A DNA stretch of 64,000 nucleotides from assembly GCA_910584195.1 (NCBI GenBank), contig CAJTYV010000003.1:149490-213489 (forward strand), read 5' to 3'. Below are positions 43,129-52,035 of this stretch, in pieces (position 1 is the first letter of the stretch; every line of letters begins with the position of its first letter). Source of the stretch: an uncultured Ruminococcus sp. GTDB taxonomy: Bacteria; Bacillota; Clostridia; Oscillospirales; Ruminococcaceae. A model generated the notes under the pieces. The model saw only the letters and a program-made list of their open reading frames with translations, was not told the origin of the DNA and did no database searches. A program made the position numbers and the translations under genes.

Positions 43129-43157
43129 ATTATACAACTATTTTCTATTTTTTGCAA
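43129..43157 (-). promoter_or_regulatory. Promoter of the ibrA-ibrB operon
   Basis: On the minus strand TTGCAA (43157-43152) and TATAAT (43134-43129), 17-base spacer, about 25 bases before the ibrA start. Confidence 0.7.
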
Positions 43158-43263
43158 GAATATAATGACGAATTTGCTCGAATTGTAATTATATTAACCT
43201 TTTCCCGCAAAAAAACGCAGAGTAAAAAGCAAAATATTGTCAATGTTTGTCGTATTATGTACA

Positions 43264-43297
43264 AAAATAGCTGCCTTTAAAAAGGCAGCTCATATTA
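43264..43297 (-). terminator. Terminator of the GH8 gene
   Basis: Stem AGCTGCCTTT/AAAGGCAGCT followed on the minus strand by ATTTTTGT. It lies just after the GH8-dockerin stop codon. Confidence 0.8.
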
Positions 43298-43302
43298 TTA
43301 TG

Positions 43303-44742
43303 CTATTTCATACTCAAAAGCTTTCTCATCATAATAATGTCGAAACTGTCAATTACGCCGTCTTCATATAAATCGCCGGCTTTCCAATCTTCAAGTTTTT
43401 CACCGTTTCCGAGAAGCCAATTTGAGAGCGCCACAATATCCGCTATACTGAATTTACCATCGGCATTTACATCACCCGGTACGCTGTTTTCCTTTGTTTC
43501 AGGAACTTTCCAGCAATCGTCGTCAACGATAAGGCAGAGCATTTTTATAGTATCGCCATAATAAACATCGTCTCCGTAATTCAGAACGACATCTCGTATT
43601 TTATCGTGCCATTCCTTATCTTCCGAACATTTGGCGGAAATCAAAAGCGGTGCGGTAAAACAGAGATCATTATAATCTTCTATTGCCGTTCCGGCGGGGG
43701 TATAGCCTGCTTTGATCTCCCATGGATCACCGTTCGCAGCATTCGTCATAAATGAATTTACAGTTTTGGCAAATACAAGCGCATCTGTATTTCCGTTTAT
43801 CAGAAAGTCCATACTGATGCGCCAAGGAGTACGGCAGCTGTTGTAGTAATAATTTCCGTCATTTGCGCTTTCAAGAAAATCAGACGGCGCAGGTATATAT
43901 TTTCCGTCTGAATTCCTGATAACGAAATCGGGCAGAATTCCCGTTCCGTATTCAGCAACTATGCCGTTAATGATCCCGTATGTCGCATCATAAACCTTCA
44001 GCCAATTCTCGTCTCCCGTTACCTCGGCAAAAACAGGGAAATACTGAACAATGAAATCCGAACATCTTACTGCCGAATAATATTTCTCCGTCTTATCACA
44101 TTCCGATACCCAGTCCCCGAGCGTTATTGTCCAATACTCGTGATTGACTTCATATTTCATAATGTCGTTTATGACGGCTTTCGCTTCGGAGAGATAATCG
44201 ATCTCACCGCCGCTTCCCCATACAGCGTCAGCTATAAGCAACGCGTAGGCAATATCAATATCACCGTCCGATGCAGAATCACAGAAACCGCCGGTCATGC
44301 TTCCATCATTTGCGCCGTCTATCAAAGCCGTTCCGTTGTCGCACTGCTGCCACGACATAAGATTCGCGCCTATATCGCTTGGATGAGCTTTAAAATAGCG
44401 GTACATTCCGTCAAAATAAGACTTTGCTTTTTCATCGTATTCCGCCATGCTCGCCATTATAAGCATGCCATAGCCATGAGCCTCTGAAACGGTTACAGGT
44501 ACTGAATAATTTCCGCCGCTGTACTTTTCTTCACCATAGTAAACGTAATACTGCGCTTCATCAGTAACATAATCATCTTGCGCAAGATATTTTTCTTTCC
44601 ACGTTTCATAAAAACCGAGAGTATCCTCGGATATACGTTTTTCCTGTAAATCAGCTCCGTGGCATGTACTTATTGGAATACATGAAAATGAAAAAACAGA
44701 CGCCGAAAGCATAATTGTACAAAAATTTTTTATTAATTTCAT
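43303..44742 (-). CDS. GH8 endo-beta-glucanase/xylanase with dockerin
   Basis: Secreted glycoside hydrolase family 8 enzyme of 479 residues, expected to cut beta-1,4-glucan or xylan by an inverting mechanism. The signal peptide spans about 1-29. The catalytic (alpha/alpha)6 domain shows TVSEAHGYGMLIMASM with the general acid Glu and SASDGDIDIAYALLIAD with the conserved Asp pair, the two GH8 hallmarks. CRTPWRISMDFLINGN is also typical. The C-terminal dockerin has loops DVNADGKFSIADIVALS and DLYEDGVIDSFDIIMMR. It is the last of three dockerin genes in a row. Confidence 0.92.
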   Translation of the reverse strand: MKLIKNFCTIMLSASVFSFSCIPISTCHGADLQEKRISEDTLGFYETWKEKYLAQDDYVTDEAQYYVYYGEEKYSGGNYSVPVTVSEAHGYGMLIMASMAEYDEKAKSYFDGMYRYFKAHPSDIGANLMSWQQCDNGTALIDGANDGSMTGGFCDSASDGDIDIAYALLIADAVWGSGGEIDYLSEAKAVINDIMKYEVNHEYWTITLGDWVSECDKTEKYYSAVRCSDFIVQYFPVFAEVTGDENWLKVYDATYGIINGIVAEYGTGILPDFVIRNSDGKYIPAPSDFLESANDGNYYYNSCRTPWRISMDFLINGNTDALVFAKTVNSFMTNAANGDPWEIKAGYTPAGTAIEDYNDLCFTAPLLISAKCSEDKEWHDKIRDVVLNYGDDVYYGDTIKMLCLIVDDDCWKVPETKENSVPGDVNADGKFSIADIVALSNWLLGNGEKLEDWKAGDLYEDGVIDSFDIIMMRKLLSMK

Positions 44743-44777
44743 TTTAAGCCTTCTTTCTTAGATAATTTTTTGCTTTT

Positions 44778-45551
44778 CTAAAATTCGTATGGAAGCTTCT
44801 TGTATTCGCCGAGAAGATATCGTACCATGACCTTTGCGTCAGCTTCGGTAATTATACCGTCCCGGAAACAGTCCGCCGCTTTAAGCTGGGCGTCATTCAT
44901 ATAAACAGGGATATTGCTTTTGCTCTTGTAAATGTACTCACAAAGATACAAATAATCGAAGCTGTCAATCACTCCATCGCCGTTTACATCTCCATCAGCC
45001 TTGGGAACTACCTCATAATCTGCCGGCAAGTATTGCCCCTCAAGAACCTGATCGGTTTCAACAAATATCTGCTCCCAATACCAGCCGTGTTCGCTGTCCC
45101 TGTCATAGATAGCGCCCACGCCTGTGTGTGTCACATTGGGGTTAAGGATATTATTTCTATGCTTTTCCGAATCCATCCACCTATTGAATACCTTAGCTGC
45201 CGTATCATAACCGTAGGCAATGTTCTCGGCAGCAAAAAGATAATCAACGATTGATGTATCAATATAAGAACTGAATTTTTTTCCGCCTGACGAGTGTTCA
45301 AAATCCTTGACAAGTTCATTCTTTCTGATGTCGGAAATTTTGTTGAGATAGGGAACTACGTAAAGAGGTGCAGCGCCGTTTTCTTCTCTCGCTTCGTTTA
45401 CAAGTACAGCGAGTTCGTTAGCTAAGGAATCAAGTTCTTCCAAACTGTATTCTTCTGCTGAGAAAGAGTAGTCAGCAGATAAAAATATTATAGCTGTCAG
45501 AATGGCTGAAACGCTTACAAATTTTTTAATCAGTTTAATTGCTGCTGTCAT
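44778..45551 (-). CDS. CAP/SCP-domain protein with dockerin
   Basis: Secreted protein of 257 residues. The signal peptide (about 1-31) is followed by a CAP domain (about 40-170) with LVNEAREENGAAPL, then ISDIRKNELVKDFEHSS, AENIAYGYDTAAKVFNRWMD, SEKHRNNILNPNVTHTGVG and WYWEQIFVE, all CAP signatures including the His/Glu cavity residues. A C-terminal dockerin begins DVNGDGVIDSFDYLYL; the second loop is divergent (DCFRDGIITEADAKVM). CAP proteins lack a settled bacterial function; the dockerin implies attachment to the cellulosome. It is flanked by GH8 and GH5 genes. Confidence 0.9.
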   Translation of the reverse strand: MTAAIKLIKKFVSVSAILTAIIFLSADYSFSAEEYSLEELDSLANELAVLVNEAREENGAAPLYVVPYLNKISDIRKNELVKDFEHSSGGKKFSSYIDTSIVDYLFAAENIAYGYDTAAKVFNRWMDSEKHRNNILNPNVTHTGVGAIYDRDSEHGWYWEQIFVETDQVLEGQYLPADYEVVPKADGDVNGDGVIDSFDYLYLCEYIYKSKSNIPVYMNDAQLKAADCFRDGIITEADAKVMVRYLLGEYKKLPYEF

Positions 45552-45580
45552 AAAGAGTCACTCCCGTCAAGCGATAAGAT

Positions 45581-47416
45581 TTACTTTGAAATATCGGGCA
45601 GTTTTGCGAGAATTTTAGCATCGAGCTTTTGAATTGCAAGCGCATCGCTGGGAAGAACTCCGTCGCCGGGATCGCAGCAGTCGGCGTTCAGGCTGCCCAC
45701 AGCGGAAAGTCCATATTTGTCAGGATTTCCGAGAGCCTGCAATATCGCCGTAGAATCGGCAATAGTAACCTTTCCGTCGCAGTTTGCATCGCCTAAAAGC
45801 GAAATCTTAACGTCCGCGTCTGTAGCATCGGGTTTAGTTGACGGCGCGGAAGTCGGTTCAGGAGGATCGGTGGGGGAAGGATTATCGCTGTCAACGGGTC
45901 TGCCATCGGCAATAGTTCCGCCATCAAGGTTACTTCCCTCGGTTTTGGAATAGCTTGAATAAAATTCATTTAACGAAAGTCCGTTCGCACCCAAGGCGAC
46001 CTGATGATCGAGACCGATATATTTTCCCGTAGTCTGAGTCTGCCACAAGGACGGCTCGAAAAGTCCGTACTTCTCATCGTCCCATGTAAGGAAATCTGTA
46101 CCGAGAAGTCCGCCCGTATCGCCGGAGTTCGGATTCAGGCACCAAAATGTGTGATTGATGTGATTGTCGATCATATAGTCTCTGAGCAGTTCCATCCACT
46201 TCTGATTCTTTCCGCCGTCCATATGACCTCCCCATTCGCCTATCAACAGCGGAGCGATGTCCTTATCGTTGATATACGCCCATGTATCGTACCAGTAGTC
46301 GTCAAGAAGCGTCTGAGTTGTGAAATCCTTGTCAAACCACGTCTGCGCGTAAACCGATGGACCGTAGTCATGGGGAGAATAAACTATCTGGCTTGTTCCG
46401 CTGTCGGGGACAACGGGAAAATCCTTTACACCCCTGAGGTTGCCGCCCCACCATGCGCCGTACCACGGAGATTTATCGGCGGGAGCGTCCCATATATCGG
46501 GAGTATCGTAGGTGAAACCCTTTTCGGTTTTTGGGTACTGTTCAACGCCCTCGATCATGATAAGAGCATGTGGATTGACTTCGAGAATAGCGTTAGCGCA
46601 TTTAGTAGCAGCATAAGCCCAGTTGTTCTCATCGGTCGATCCGTCCCACTTTGCAATATCCGTCGGACATGCGGCATCGTATGCACGTTTGCCGTGAGGT
46701 TCGTTTTTCAGGTCGTAGCCAAGCAGCGTATCGTCATTTTTGTATTTATCGGCAAGCCATACAAGCGTTTCTATCCAAAGATCGGTAGTTATTCCTGCTT
46801 TTCCGTACCACAGCTCATAGTTATGACCGGAGTTGTCGGAATGAGGACTGTGAATGTCAATAAACGCTTTAACGCCGTACTTTTTGCACTTCTGCATAAT
46901 AATATCAAATATCTGCATGGAGTCCTTGAGGGTCTTGCCGTCCTCAAGAACGAAATCACGGTTTATATCGCCGTATTTTCCGGCGGGAGTAATTGTTCCG
47001 TCCTCACCGATCTCATCCTTTGGCGGATTATATGCTGCCTGAACAGAGCTTACGGGATCGGGCGAGCCCTCCATCCACGATTCGAGAAGCTCGGATGAAA
47101 TAGGGAAACGGATAACGTTTATACCATGATCGGCGGCAGCCGACAGAAAAACGTCAATATCGGCGGCATAAAGACCATGAGGAACGTTTTCCGAACAATT
47201 AAGTCCGAACCAGTTGGCGCCTGTAAGCCATACTTCGTTGCCGTTCATGTCGTAAAGACGGCTTCCTTTGGCGTGAAGCCAGTCATCGTTGCAGTCGTCA
47301 ACGGCTAAAGCCGATTCGGACGGTTCAATAAAAGCGTTTAAAGCGGATGATGTGCCTGCCGCGGCAACAGCCATTACCGAGGCTAAAGCCGCAAAAATTC
47401 TTGTTATTTTTTTCAT
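45581..47416 (-). CDS. GH5 cellulase with dockerin
   Basis: Secreted endoglucanase of glycoside hydrolase family 5, about 611 residues. After the signal peptide (about 1-27) the catalytic domain shows WLTGANWFGLNCSEN, IRFPISSELLESW, the acid/base Glu in LLGYDLKNEPHGKRA and the nucleophile Glu in LLIGEWGGHMD. A Pro/Thr/Ser-rich linker leads to a C-terminal dockerin (LLGDANCDGKVTIADS and a divergent second loop DCCDPGDGVLPSDAL). I choose ATG 47416 (MKKITRIFAAL, with GAGGG upstream) over the longer frame from 47464. It heads the cellulosomal trio GH5-CAP-GH8. Confidence 0.94.
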   Translation of the reverse strand: MKKITRIFAALASVMAVAAAGTSSALNAFIEPSESALAVDDCNDDWLHAKGSRLYDMNGNEVWLTGANWFGLNCSENVPHGLYAADIDVFLSAAADHGINVIRFPISSELLESWMEGSPDPVSSVQAAYNPPKDEIGEDGTITPAGKYGDINRDFVLEDGKTLKDSMQIFDIIMQKCKKYGVKAFIDIHSPHSDNSGHNYELWYGKAGITTDLWIETLVWLADKYKNDDTLLGYDLKNEPHGKRAYDAACPTDIAKWDGSTDENNWAYAATKCANAILEVNPHALIMIEGVEQYPKTEKGFTYDTPDIWDAPADKSPWYGAWWGGNLRGVKDFPVVPDSGTSQIVYSPHDYGPSVYAQTWFDKDFTTQTLLDDYWYDTWAYINDKDIAPLLIGEWGGHMDGGKNQKWMELLRDYMIDNHINHTFWCLNPNSGDTGGLLGTDFLTWDDEKYGLFEPSLWQTQTTGKYIGLDHQVALGANGLSLNEFYSSYSKTEGSNLDGGTIADGRPVDSDNPSPTDPPEPTSAPSTKPDATDADVKISLLGDANCDGKVTIADSTAILQALGNPDKYGLSAVGSLNADCCDPGDGVLPSDALAIQKLDAKILAKLPDISK

Positions 47417-47580
47417 AGCTGATTCCCTCTCAATCGAGCGCAGCATATTTTTCTCTGCACTCATGTTAATATCATCTTAACATTTTTCATGCGCTTTGTC
47501 AATACAAAAACATAAATTTTCCACAAAAATCTAAGGCAGCAAGACTTTGCACTCCACTGTGAAACCGAAAAATGTCTTGC

Positions 47581-47609
47581 TTGACATAAATCCGCATATA
47601 TGCTATAAT
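47581..47609 (+). promoter_or_regulatory. Consensus promoter of the teichoic-acid operon
   Basis: TTGACA (47581-47586) and TATAAT (47604-47609) with a 17-base spacer. It is about 65 bases before the glycerophosphotransferase start. Confidence 0.85.
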
Positions 47610-47674
47610 ATGGAGGAATACTACAAGAGCAAAAGTCTGCTCTGAAAAGCTCTGAAAAGAAAGGATACCGAATA

Positions 47675-49420
47675 ATGTCAGAAAAGATAAATCAGATAAG
47701 GGATATGCTTTTTCGGCGGTATATAGCCCATGAAATAGCTAAATCCATGCAGCTTGACACCAAAAGAAACAAAGTGATCTGCTGCGATTTTATCGTTGAA
47801 GCCGATACCTCTCCGCAGGATGAATTTGAGCTTTTTAAATATCTTTACGAAAACGGCAGAGCTGATTTCGAACCTTATTACATTATAAACGAAAAGTGCG
47901 CCGCTTACAACGAAATAAAGACAAAATACGGCGATAATATTATTCCCTATGCTCCTGAAAAAATAGTGGAGTTCGCCTTTTTTATGAAAGATCTTTTCAA
48001 GACGGTAAAATTTATCTGCGGCGGATTTCAGGTTCTTCATTCGCTTCGTATCGGCATTACCGAAGCCGTCAAGCGCAGTCCCTATGTATATTCATTTTTT
48101 ACGCAGCACGGTATTACTTTCTTTAAGGACGACTTTATTTCACAATCCTCCTACAGCGCCTTTTTATTCGATAAGCTTATGATAAGCAACGATTTCGAGA
48201 AAAAAATTTTTATGGAACGCGCATGCTATACCGAGGAGAATCTTGTTAAAAACGGTCTTTTTCGCTGGGATCTGCTCAGCGCGGATAATGCGGAATCAAA
48301 AAAAGTTATTTTCATTTATTTTACTCACCGCCGCTATCTTAAAAATATCGAGGACTCCGAACTGAAAAATACGGTTTATGTTCGGACTATCGCAGGCTTT
48401 CTTGAAAATCCACGTTTTAAGAAGTTTGTGGAGGAAAACGGATATACACTAAAAATAGCTCTGCATCACAGCGTTCTTCAGGTATGCGGAAGCGAGCTTC
48501 TGAACGGCGTTCAGATATTGGAAGACGACGAGATAGCGGACGCAAAAAAAGAAGCGGCTATACTCATTACCGACTATTCATCAATGTGCTTTGAAATGTG
48601 GTTTCAGCATAAGCCCTCGATATTCCTCAACATTCCCGACAGCGAGGACTGCCTGAAATACGGTCATAAAACCGATCTTGCCGAGCCGTACAGCGGTAAG
48701 GAGGAATTTATCTTCAACGTTGTGAACTCCGCGGACGAGTGTATAGACAAGCTGGAGGACTACTACCGCACAAACTTCAAGCTGAAACCTGATGAAAAAG
48801 CCAAACGAGACGCTTTCTTCTATTATAACGGCGGTTTCCGTGAACGCTTCTATAACTATCTGCGCAGCATGAAAAACGATGTGAAAAAACTCTATCAGAT
48901 GCCGGTCAACACAACGGTAAGTTTTGCGCGTTTCCCTGATATTGCAACCTACGGAATAGAGATGCCGTCGCCTATAGGACGATGGATAGTCCGGAAAAAG
49001 GCGCATTTCAGCTTCTTTGTGCCTTCAAACAAAAACGACCTTGCCGTTCAGATCTACTATGAGCCTTATTACTATTATAAACAGTACAGAATAGGTACAA
49101 AAGTATACGTAAACGGCAGGCTGATGCTGAATGAGGAGATATTCCGCAGGAAAAACGGTTATATTATCCTTGATATTCCAAAGTCGTATATCGGTTCCGA
49201 CAATAAGGTTGAAATAAGTTTTAAATTTACTCACGTTTATCCGAGAAGCAGACTGAAAACCGGCGCAGTCGGAGATGAACGGTATTTATCCCTGCGGCTG
49301 CTTGAAATGGACATATACGAAAGAAACGGCAGCTACGCCTCGGCAGAAAATCAGCTTGAACAGCTGCGCGCTGCCCGTGAGCTTATTCAAGAAGAAACCG
49401 AATCACAGAGGAGAGAATAA
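47675..49420 (+). CDS. CDP-glycerol glycerophosphotransferase-family protein (TagB/TagF-like)
   Basis: Probable peripheral membrane transferase of 581 residues that builds poly(alditol phosphate) of a teichoic acid. The C-terminal GT-B-like part of the family is seen as SFFTQHGITFFKDD (His motif), KLMISNDFEKKIFMERA, FIYFTHRRYLKN, LKIALHHSVLQ, LITDYSSMCFEMWFQHKPSIF (DYSS motif) and YYNGGFRERFYNYL. An additional beta-rich C-terminal region (about 405-560) is not part of the core. Its stop abuts the ABC permease start, making a three-gene polymer synthesis and export operon. Confidence 0.87.
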   Translation: MSEKINQIRDMLFRRYIAHEIAKSMQLDTKRNKVICCDFIVEADTSPQDEFELFKYLYENGRADFEPYYIINEKCAAYNEIKTKYGDNIIPYAPEKIVEFAFFMKDLFKTVKFICGGFQVLHSLRIGITEAVKRSPYVYSFFTQHGITFFKDDFISQSSYSAFLFDKLMISNDFEKKIFMERACYTEENLVKNGLFRWDLLSADNAESKKVIFIYFTHRRYLKNIEDSELKNTVYVRTIAGFLENPRFKKFVEENGYTLKIALHHSVLQVCGSELLNGVQILEDDEIADAKKEAAILITDYSSMCFEMWFQHKPSIFLNIPDSEDCLKYGHKTDLAEPYSGKEEFIFNVVNSADECIDKLEDYYRTNFKLKPDEKAKRDAFFYYNGGFRERFYNYLRSMKNDVKKLYQMPVNTTVSFARFPDIATYGIEMPSPIGRWIVRKKAHFSFFVPSNKNDLAVQIYYEPYYYYKQYRIGTKVYVNGRLMLNEEIFRRKNGYIILDIPKSYIGSDNKVEISFKFTHVYPRSRLKTGAVGDERYLSLRLLEMDIYERNGSYASAENQLEQLRAARELIQEETESQRRE

Positions 49421-50209
49421 ATGCTGCAAAAATTAACTGACCAAGTACGGCAGGCAAAGAAATATCAATTTCTTTTTTCGGAGCTTGTCAAACGTGATTT
49501 CAAGAAAAAATACAAGCGCACGATTCTCGGAATGTTCTGGAGCATTCTTTCACCGCTGCTTCAGCTTGCTGTAATGGCGGTTGTGTTTACAAAATTTTTC
49601 GGCAGAAATACCGAGCATTATATCATTTATCTTTTTTCAGGAAATTTGATCTTCTCGTTTTTCAAAGAATCGACCAACGGCGGAATGCACGCTCTTATGT
49701 CAAACGCTAATATTATAAAAAAAATAAACGTACCGAAATATCTGTTCATGCTATCAAAGGAAGTTTCCTCCTGTATAAACTTCGGATTAACGCTGATAAT
49801 ATATTTTATTTTCGTTGCCATAGACGGAATTCCGTTTTCGTTCAGATTCTTTCTGCTTCTGTTCCCCGTAGCATGTCTGCTTATATTTAATATAGGAGTG
49901 GGATTTATCCTGTCGGCGCTGTTTGTGATCTTCAAGGATATACAATATCTGTACGACATTTTTACTCAGCTTCTCATGTACCTTTCAGCAATTTTCTATA
50001 CCGTAAGCATATATCCCGAAAAAATACAGAAGCTGTTCTATCTTAACCCTGTATACGTCTATATCACGTATTTCAGGCGTGTCGTTATAGACGGCGTTAT
50101 CCCGGGGATAACATATCATCTGCTGTGTATCGGATATGCAGCGGCTGTTCTCATTATCGGAATGACTATATATAAAAAGTATAACTACAAATTCATGTAT
50201 TATATATGA
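49421..50209 (+). CDS. Polysaccharide/teichoic acid ABC exporter permease (TagG/Wzm-like)
   Basis: Membrane subunit of 262 residues with six helices. The N-terminal LVKRDFKKKYKRTILGMFWSILSPLLQLAVM is the typical amphipathic entry of ABC2-type O-antigen/teichoic acid permeases. YLSAIFYTVSIYPEKIQKLFYLNPVYVYITYFR near the C-terminus is also diagnostic. It directly follows the glycerophosphotransferase gene and overlaps the region of the ATPase start, so the polymer made by the first gene is the likely cargo. Confidence 0.9.
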   Translation: MLQKLTDQVRQAKKYQFLFSELVKRDFKKKYKRTILGMFWSILSPLLQLAVMAVVFTKFFGRNTEHYIIYLFSGNLIFSFFKESTNGGMHALMSNANIIKKINVPKYLFMLSKEVSSCINFGLTLIIYFIFVAIDGIPFSFRFFLLLFPVACLLIFNIGVGFILSALFVIFKDIQYLYDIFTQLLMYLSAIFYTVSIYPEKIQKLFYLNPVYVYITYFRRVVIDGVIPGITYHLLCIGYAAAVLIIGMTIYKKYNYKFMYYI

Positions 50210-50238
50210 TTTGTGTTCGCGGCGGAATAGGTGACTAT

Positions 50239-50976
50239 ATGAAAAAAATCGAACTTAATAATGTTTCTGTATCTTATATTGTCGGAGATTTTACTAATAT
50301 CGGACTGAAAGACGTTATTATTCAGAAAATTAAGGGAACTTATGTACAGAAGGAATTTATGGCTTTGAACGATATTTCATTTTCCCTGAATGAGGGAGAG
50401 CTTCTGGGAATTATCGGTACCAACGGAGCCGGAAAGTCTACCCTCTGCAAGGTCATTTCGGGAATTATGAGACCTACCGCCGGAACTATGGCTGTCCGCG
50501 GCAGCATCGCTTCCCTTTTGGAGCTTGGAACCGGCTTTGACGGAGATCTGACAGTCAGAGAAAATACTTTTTTAAGAGGCGCGATGCTCGGCTATACCCG
50601 TGAATTTATGAATCAGACCTATGACAGCATTATCGAATTTGCCGAGCTAAAAGAATTTGAAGACAGAAAGTTCAGTCATCTTTCTTCGGGCATGAAATCA
50701 AGACTTGCTTTTTCCATTGCGTGTCTTGTAAAACCCGAAATACTGATACTCGACGAGGTTTTGTCAGTCGGCGACGGAGCATTCCGCAAAAAGAGCGAAA
50801 AGAAAATGCTTGAAATCATAGGCGGCGGCGCGACAACTTTACTTGTTTCTCACAGTCTTGCACAGATACGCCGAATGGCTACAAAAGTACTCTGGCTTGA
50901 AAAGGGAAAACAGATCGATTTCGGTGAAACAAAGGAAATATGCGATAAATACGAAGAATATCTGAAAAAGAAATAG
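50239..50976 (+). CDS. Polysaccharide/teichoic acid ABC exporter ATPase (TagH/Wzt-like)
   Basis: ABC ATPase of about 245 residues powering the adjacent permease. Walker A IGTNGAGKSTLCKVISG, Q-loop region SLLELGTGFDGDLTVRENTFLRG (typical of this export family), signature LSSGMKSRLAFSIAC, Walker B ILILDEVLSVGD and H-loop LLVSHSLAQIRRM. The start at 50239 has AGGTGA upstream and gives MKKIELNNVSVSY; an earlier ATG at 50206 overlaps the permease and is less likely. It lacks the C-terminal cargo-recognition domain of some Wzt proteins. Confidence 0.9.
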   Translation: MKKIELNNVSVSYIVGDFTNIGLKDVIIQKIKGTYVQKEFMALNDISFSLNEGELLGIIGTNGAGKSTLCKVISGIMRPTAGTMAVRGSIASLLELGTGFDGDLTVRENTFLRGAMLGYTREFMNQTYDSIIEFAELKEFEDRKFSHLSSGMKSRLAFSIACLVKPEILILDEVLSVGDGAFRKKSEKKMLEIIGGGATTLLVSHSLAQIRRMATKVLWLEKGKQIDFGETKEICDKYEEYLKKK

Positions 50977-50984
50977 GTGAAGGT

Positions 50985-51257
50985 ATGGAGATCACACGGA
51001 AATTTAAATGCCCATGCTGCGGATATTTTACCCTTGATGAGGAAGGAAGTTACGATGTATGTCCCGTATGCTTTTGGGAGGACGATGAAAGTCAGGTGCG
51101 CGACCCCGATATGGCAGGCGGAGCAAACAAAGTCAGCCTGTCCGAAGCAAAGGAAAATTATCTGAAATACGGCGCATGTATGGAAAAATATACTCCGTTT
51201 GTAAGAGAACCGCTTGACGAAGAAAAAACAGCCGCGATTTTATATGATGAAATATAG
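50985..51257 (+). CDS. CPCC-family cysteine-rich small protein
   Basis: Protein of 90 residues with an N-terminal zinc-ribbon-like module FKCPCCGYFTLDE..YDVCPVCFWEDDE (CPCC and CPVC knuckles). A conserved NKVSLSEAKENYLKYGAC segment follows. The family (Cys_rich_CPCC) is widespread and is often found beside toxin-immunity loci, which suggests, but does not prove, an immunity-type role. AGGTGAAGG precedes the ATG, 8 bases after the ABC ATPase, so it may be transcribed with the export operon. Confidence 0.85.
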   Translation: MEITRKFKCPCCGYFTLDEEGSYDVCPVCFWEDDESQVRDPDMAGGANKVSLSEAKENYLKYGACMEKYTPFVREPLDEEKTAAILYDEI

Positions 51258-51319
51258 CCGACTTACTTGAAATTAGGGCAAAAGCTCTCTGTTCCAAAGT
51301 CATACGCTCATAAAAAAGT

Positions 51320-51360
51320 AAAGCCCGAAAGCATTTTGAAACTGCTTTCGGGCTTAGTTT
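51320..51360. terminator. Terminator after the export operon
   Basis: Stem AAGCCCGAAAGCA / TGCTTTCGGGCTT, with AGTTTATT after it on the plus strand and an A-rich run before it. It could also serve the convergent minus-strand gene. Confidence 0.8.
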
Positions 51361-51389
51361 ATTCTATTAATCTCCTTAATTAACACAAA

Positions 51390-51872
51390 TCATACTTCGC
51401 TACCCTCATTTTCTCTTAGCCAATTAATATATGCTTCTCTCCCCAAATGCTTATCGACATCTCCGCAAAGATGAAAACCATTTTCATCTACCTCAAAGCG
51501 AAGGGGAGCTTTATATATTTCAGATGTATCTATGTTTCCTATTACCGGCAAATCGCTTTTATTTCGATTTGTATATATATCAATACAAGTCTTTAATCTC
51601 CAAGGAATGAAAACGCCATCTTTTCGCTTAAAAAATTGCTGAAATATGAGAGGTTTTAAATCGTTAGAATTAATATCCTGAATCATAACCTCATATTTGA
51701 ATATAAGGGGAGTTATCATTATATGGCATAACGGATACGACCAATTTCCCGGCTGAAGTTCAATTTTTTCCGGAGTACTCAAAACAACAGCAATTCCATA
51801 AAAATCAGGTTCAGGATTAGTTCTTATAACATCCCCTTTACGTAATAAACTATACTTGCTTTTCTTTTGCAT
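51390..51872 (-). CDS. Imm26-like small protein
   Basis: Soluble protein of about 160 residues. SKYSLLRKGDVIRTNPEPDFYGIAVVLS at the N-terminus resembles the KxGDxF..G..RVL opening of Imm26-type immunity proteins, followed by a beta-rich body with FIPWRLKTCIDIY. The start at 51872 is preferred because AGGTGAT lies five bases upstream; the frame opens at 51926. No toxin gene is adjacent. The family call rests on the first 40 residues only. Confidence 0.5.
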   Translation of the reverse strand: MQKKSKYSLLRKGDVIRTNPEPDFYGIAVVLSTPEKIELQPGNWSYPLCHIMITPLIFKYEVMIQDINSNDLKPLIFQQFFKRKDGVFIPWRLKTCIDIYTNRNKSDLPVIGNIDTSEIYKAPLRFEVDENGFHLCGDVDKHLGREAYINWLRENEGSEV

Positions 51873-52035
51873 ATTATCACCTGCAATTAGTATACTCCGA
51901 TTTATCTTAATAGGATCGTACGTCAAAAGAACTGTTATTTCCCAAATTTTTACAAATACCGCACTAATAGGCAGGGTTTTTTCTTATTTGAATGCAATTA
52001 ATTAAAAGACGCATGATACACAAGGTATAACAGTA

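Noticed and set aside
46004..47098. 364-codon open frame opposite the GH5 gene
   Set aside because: Antisense to clear GH5 motifs on the other strand; composition is unnatural and no start signal is seen.
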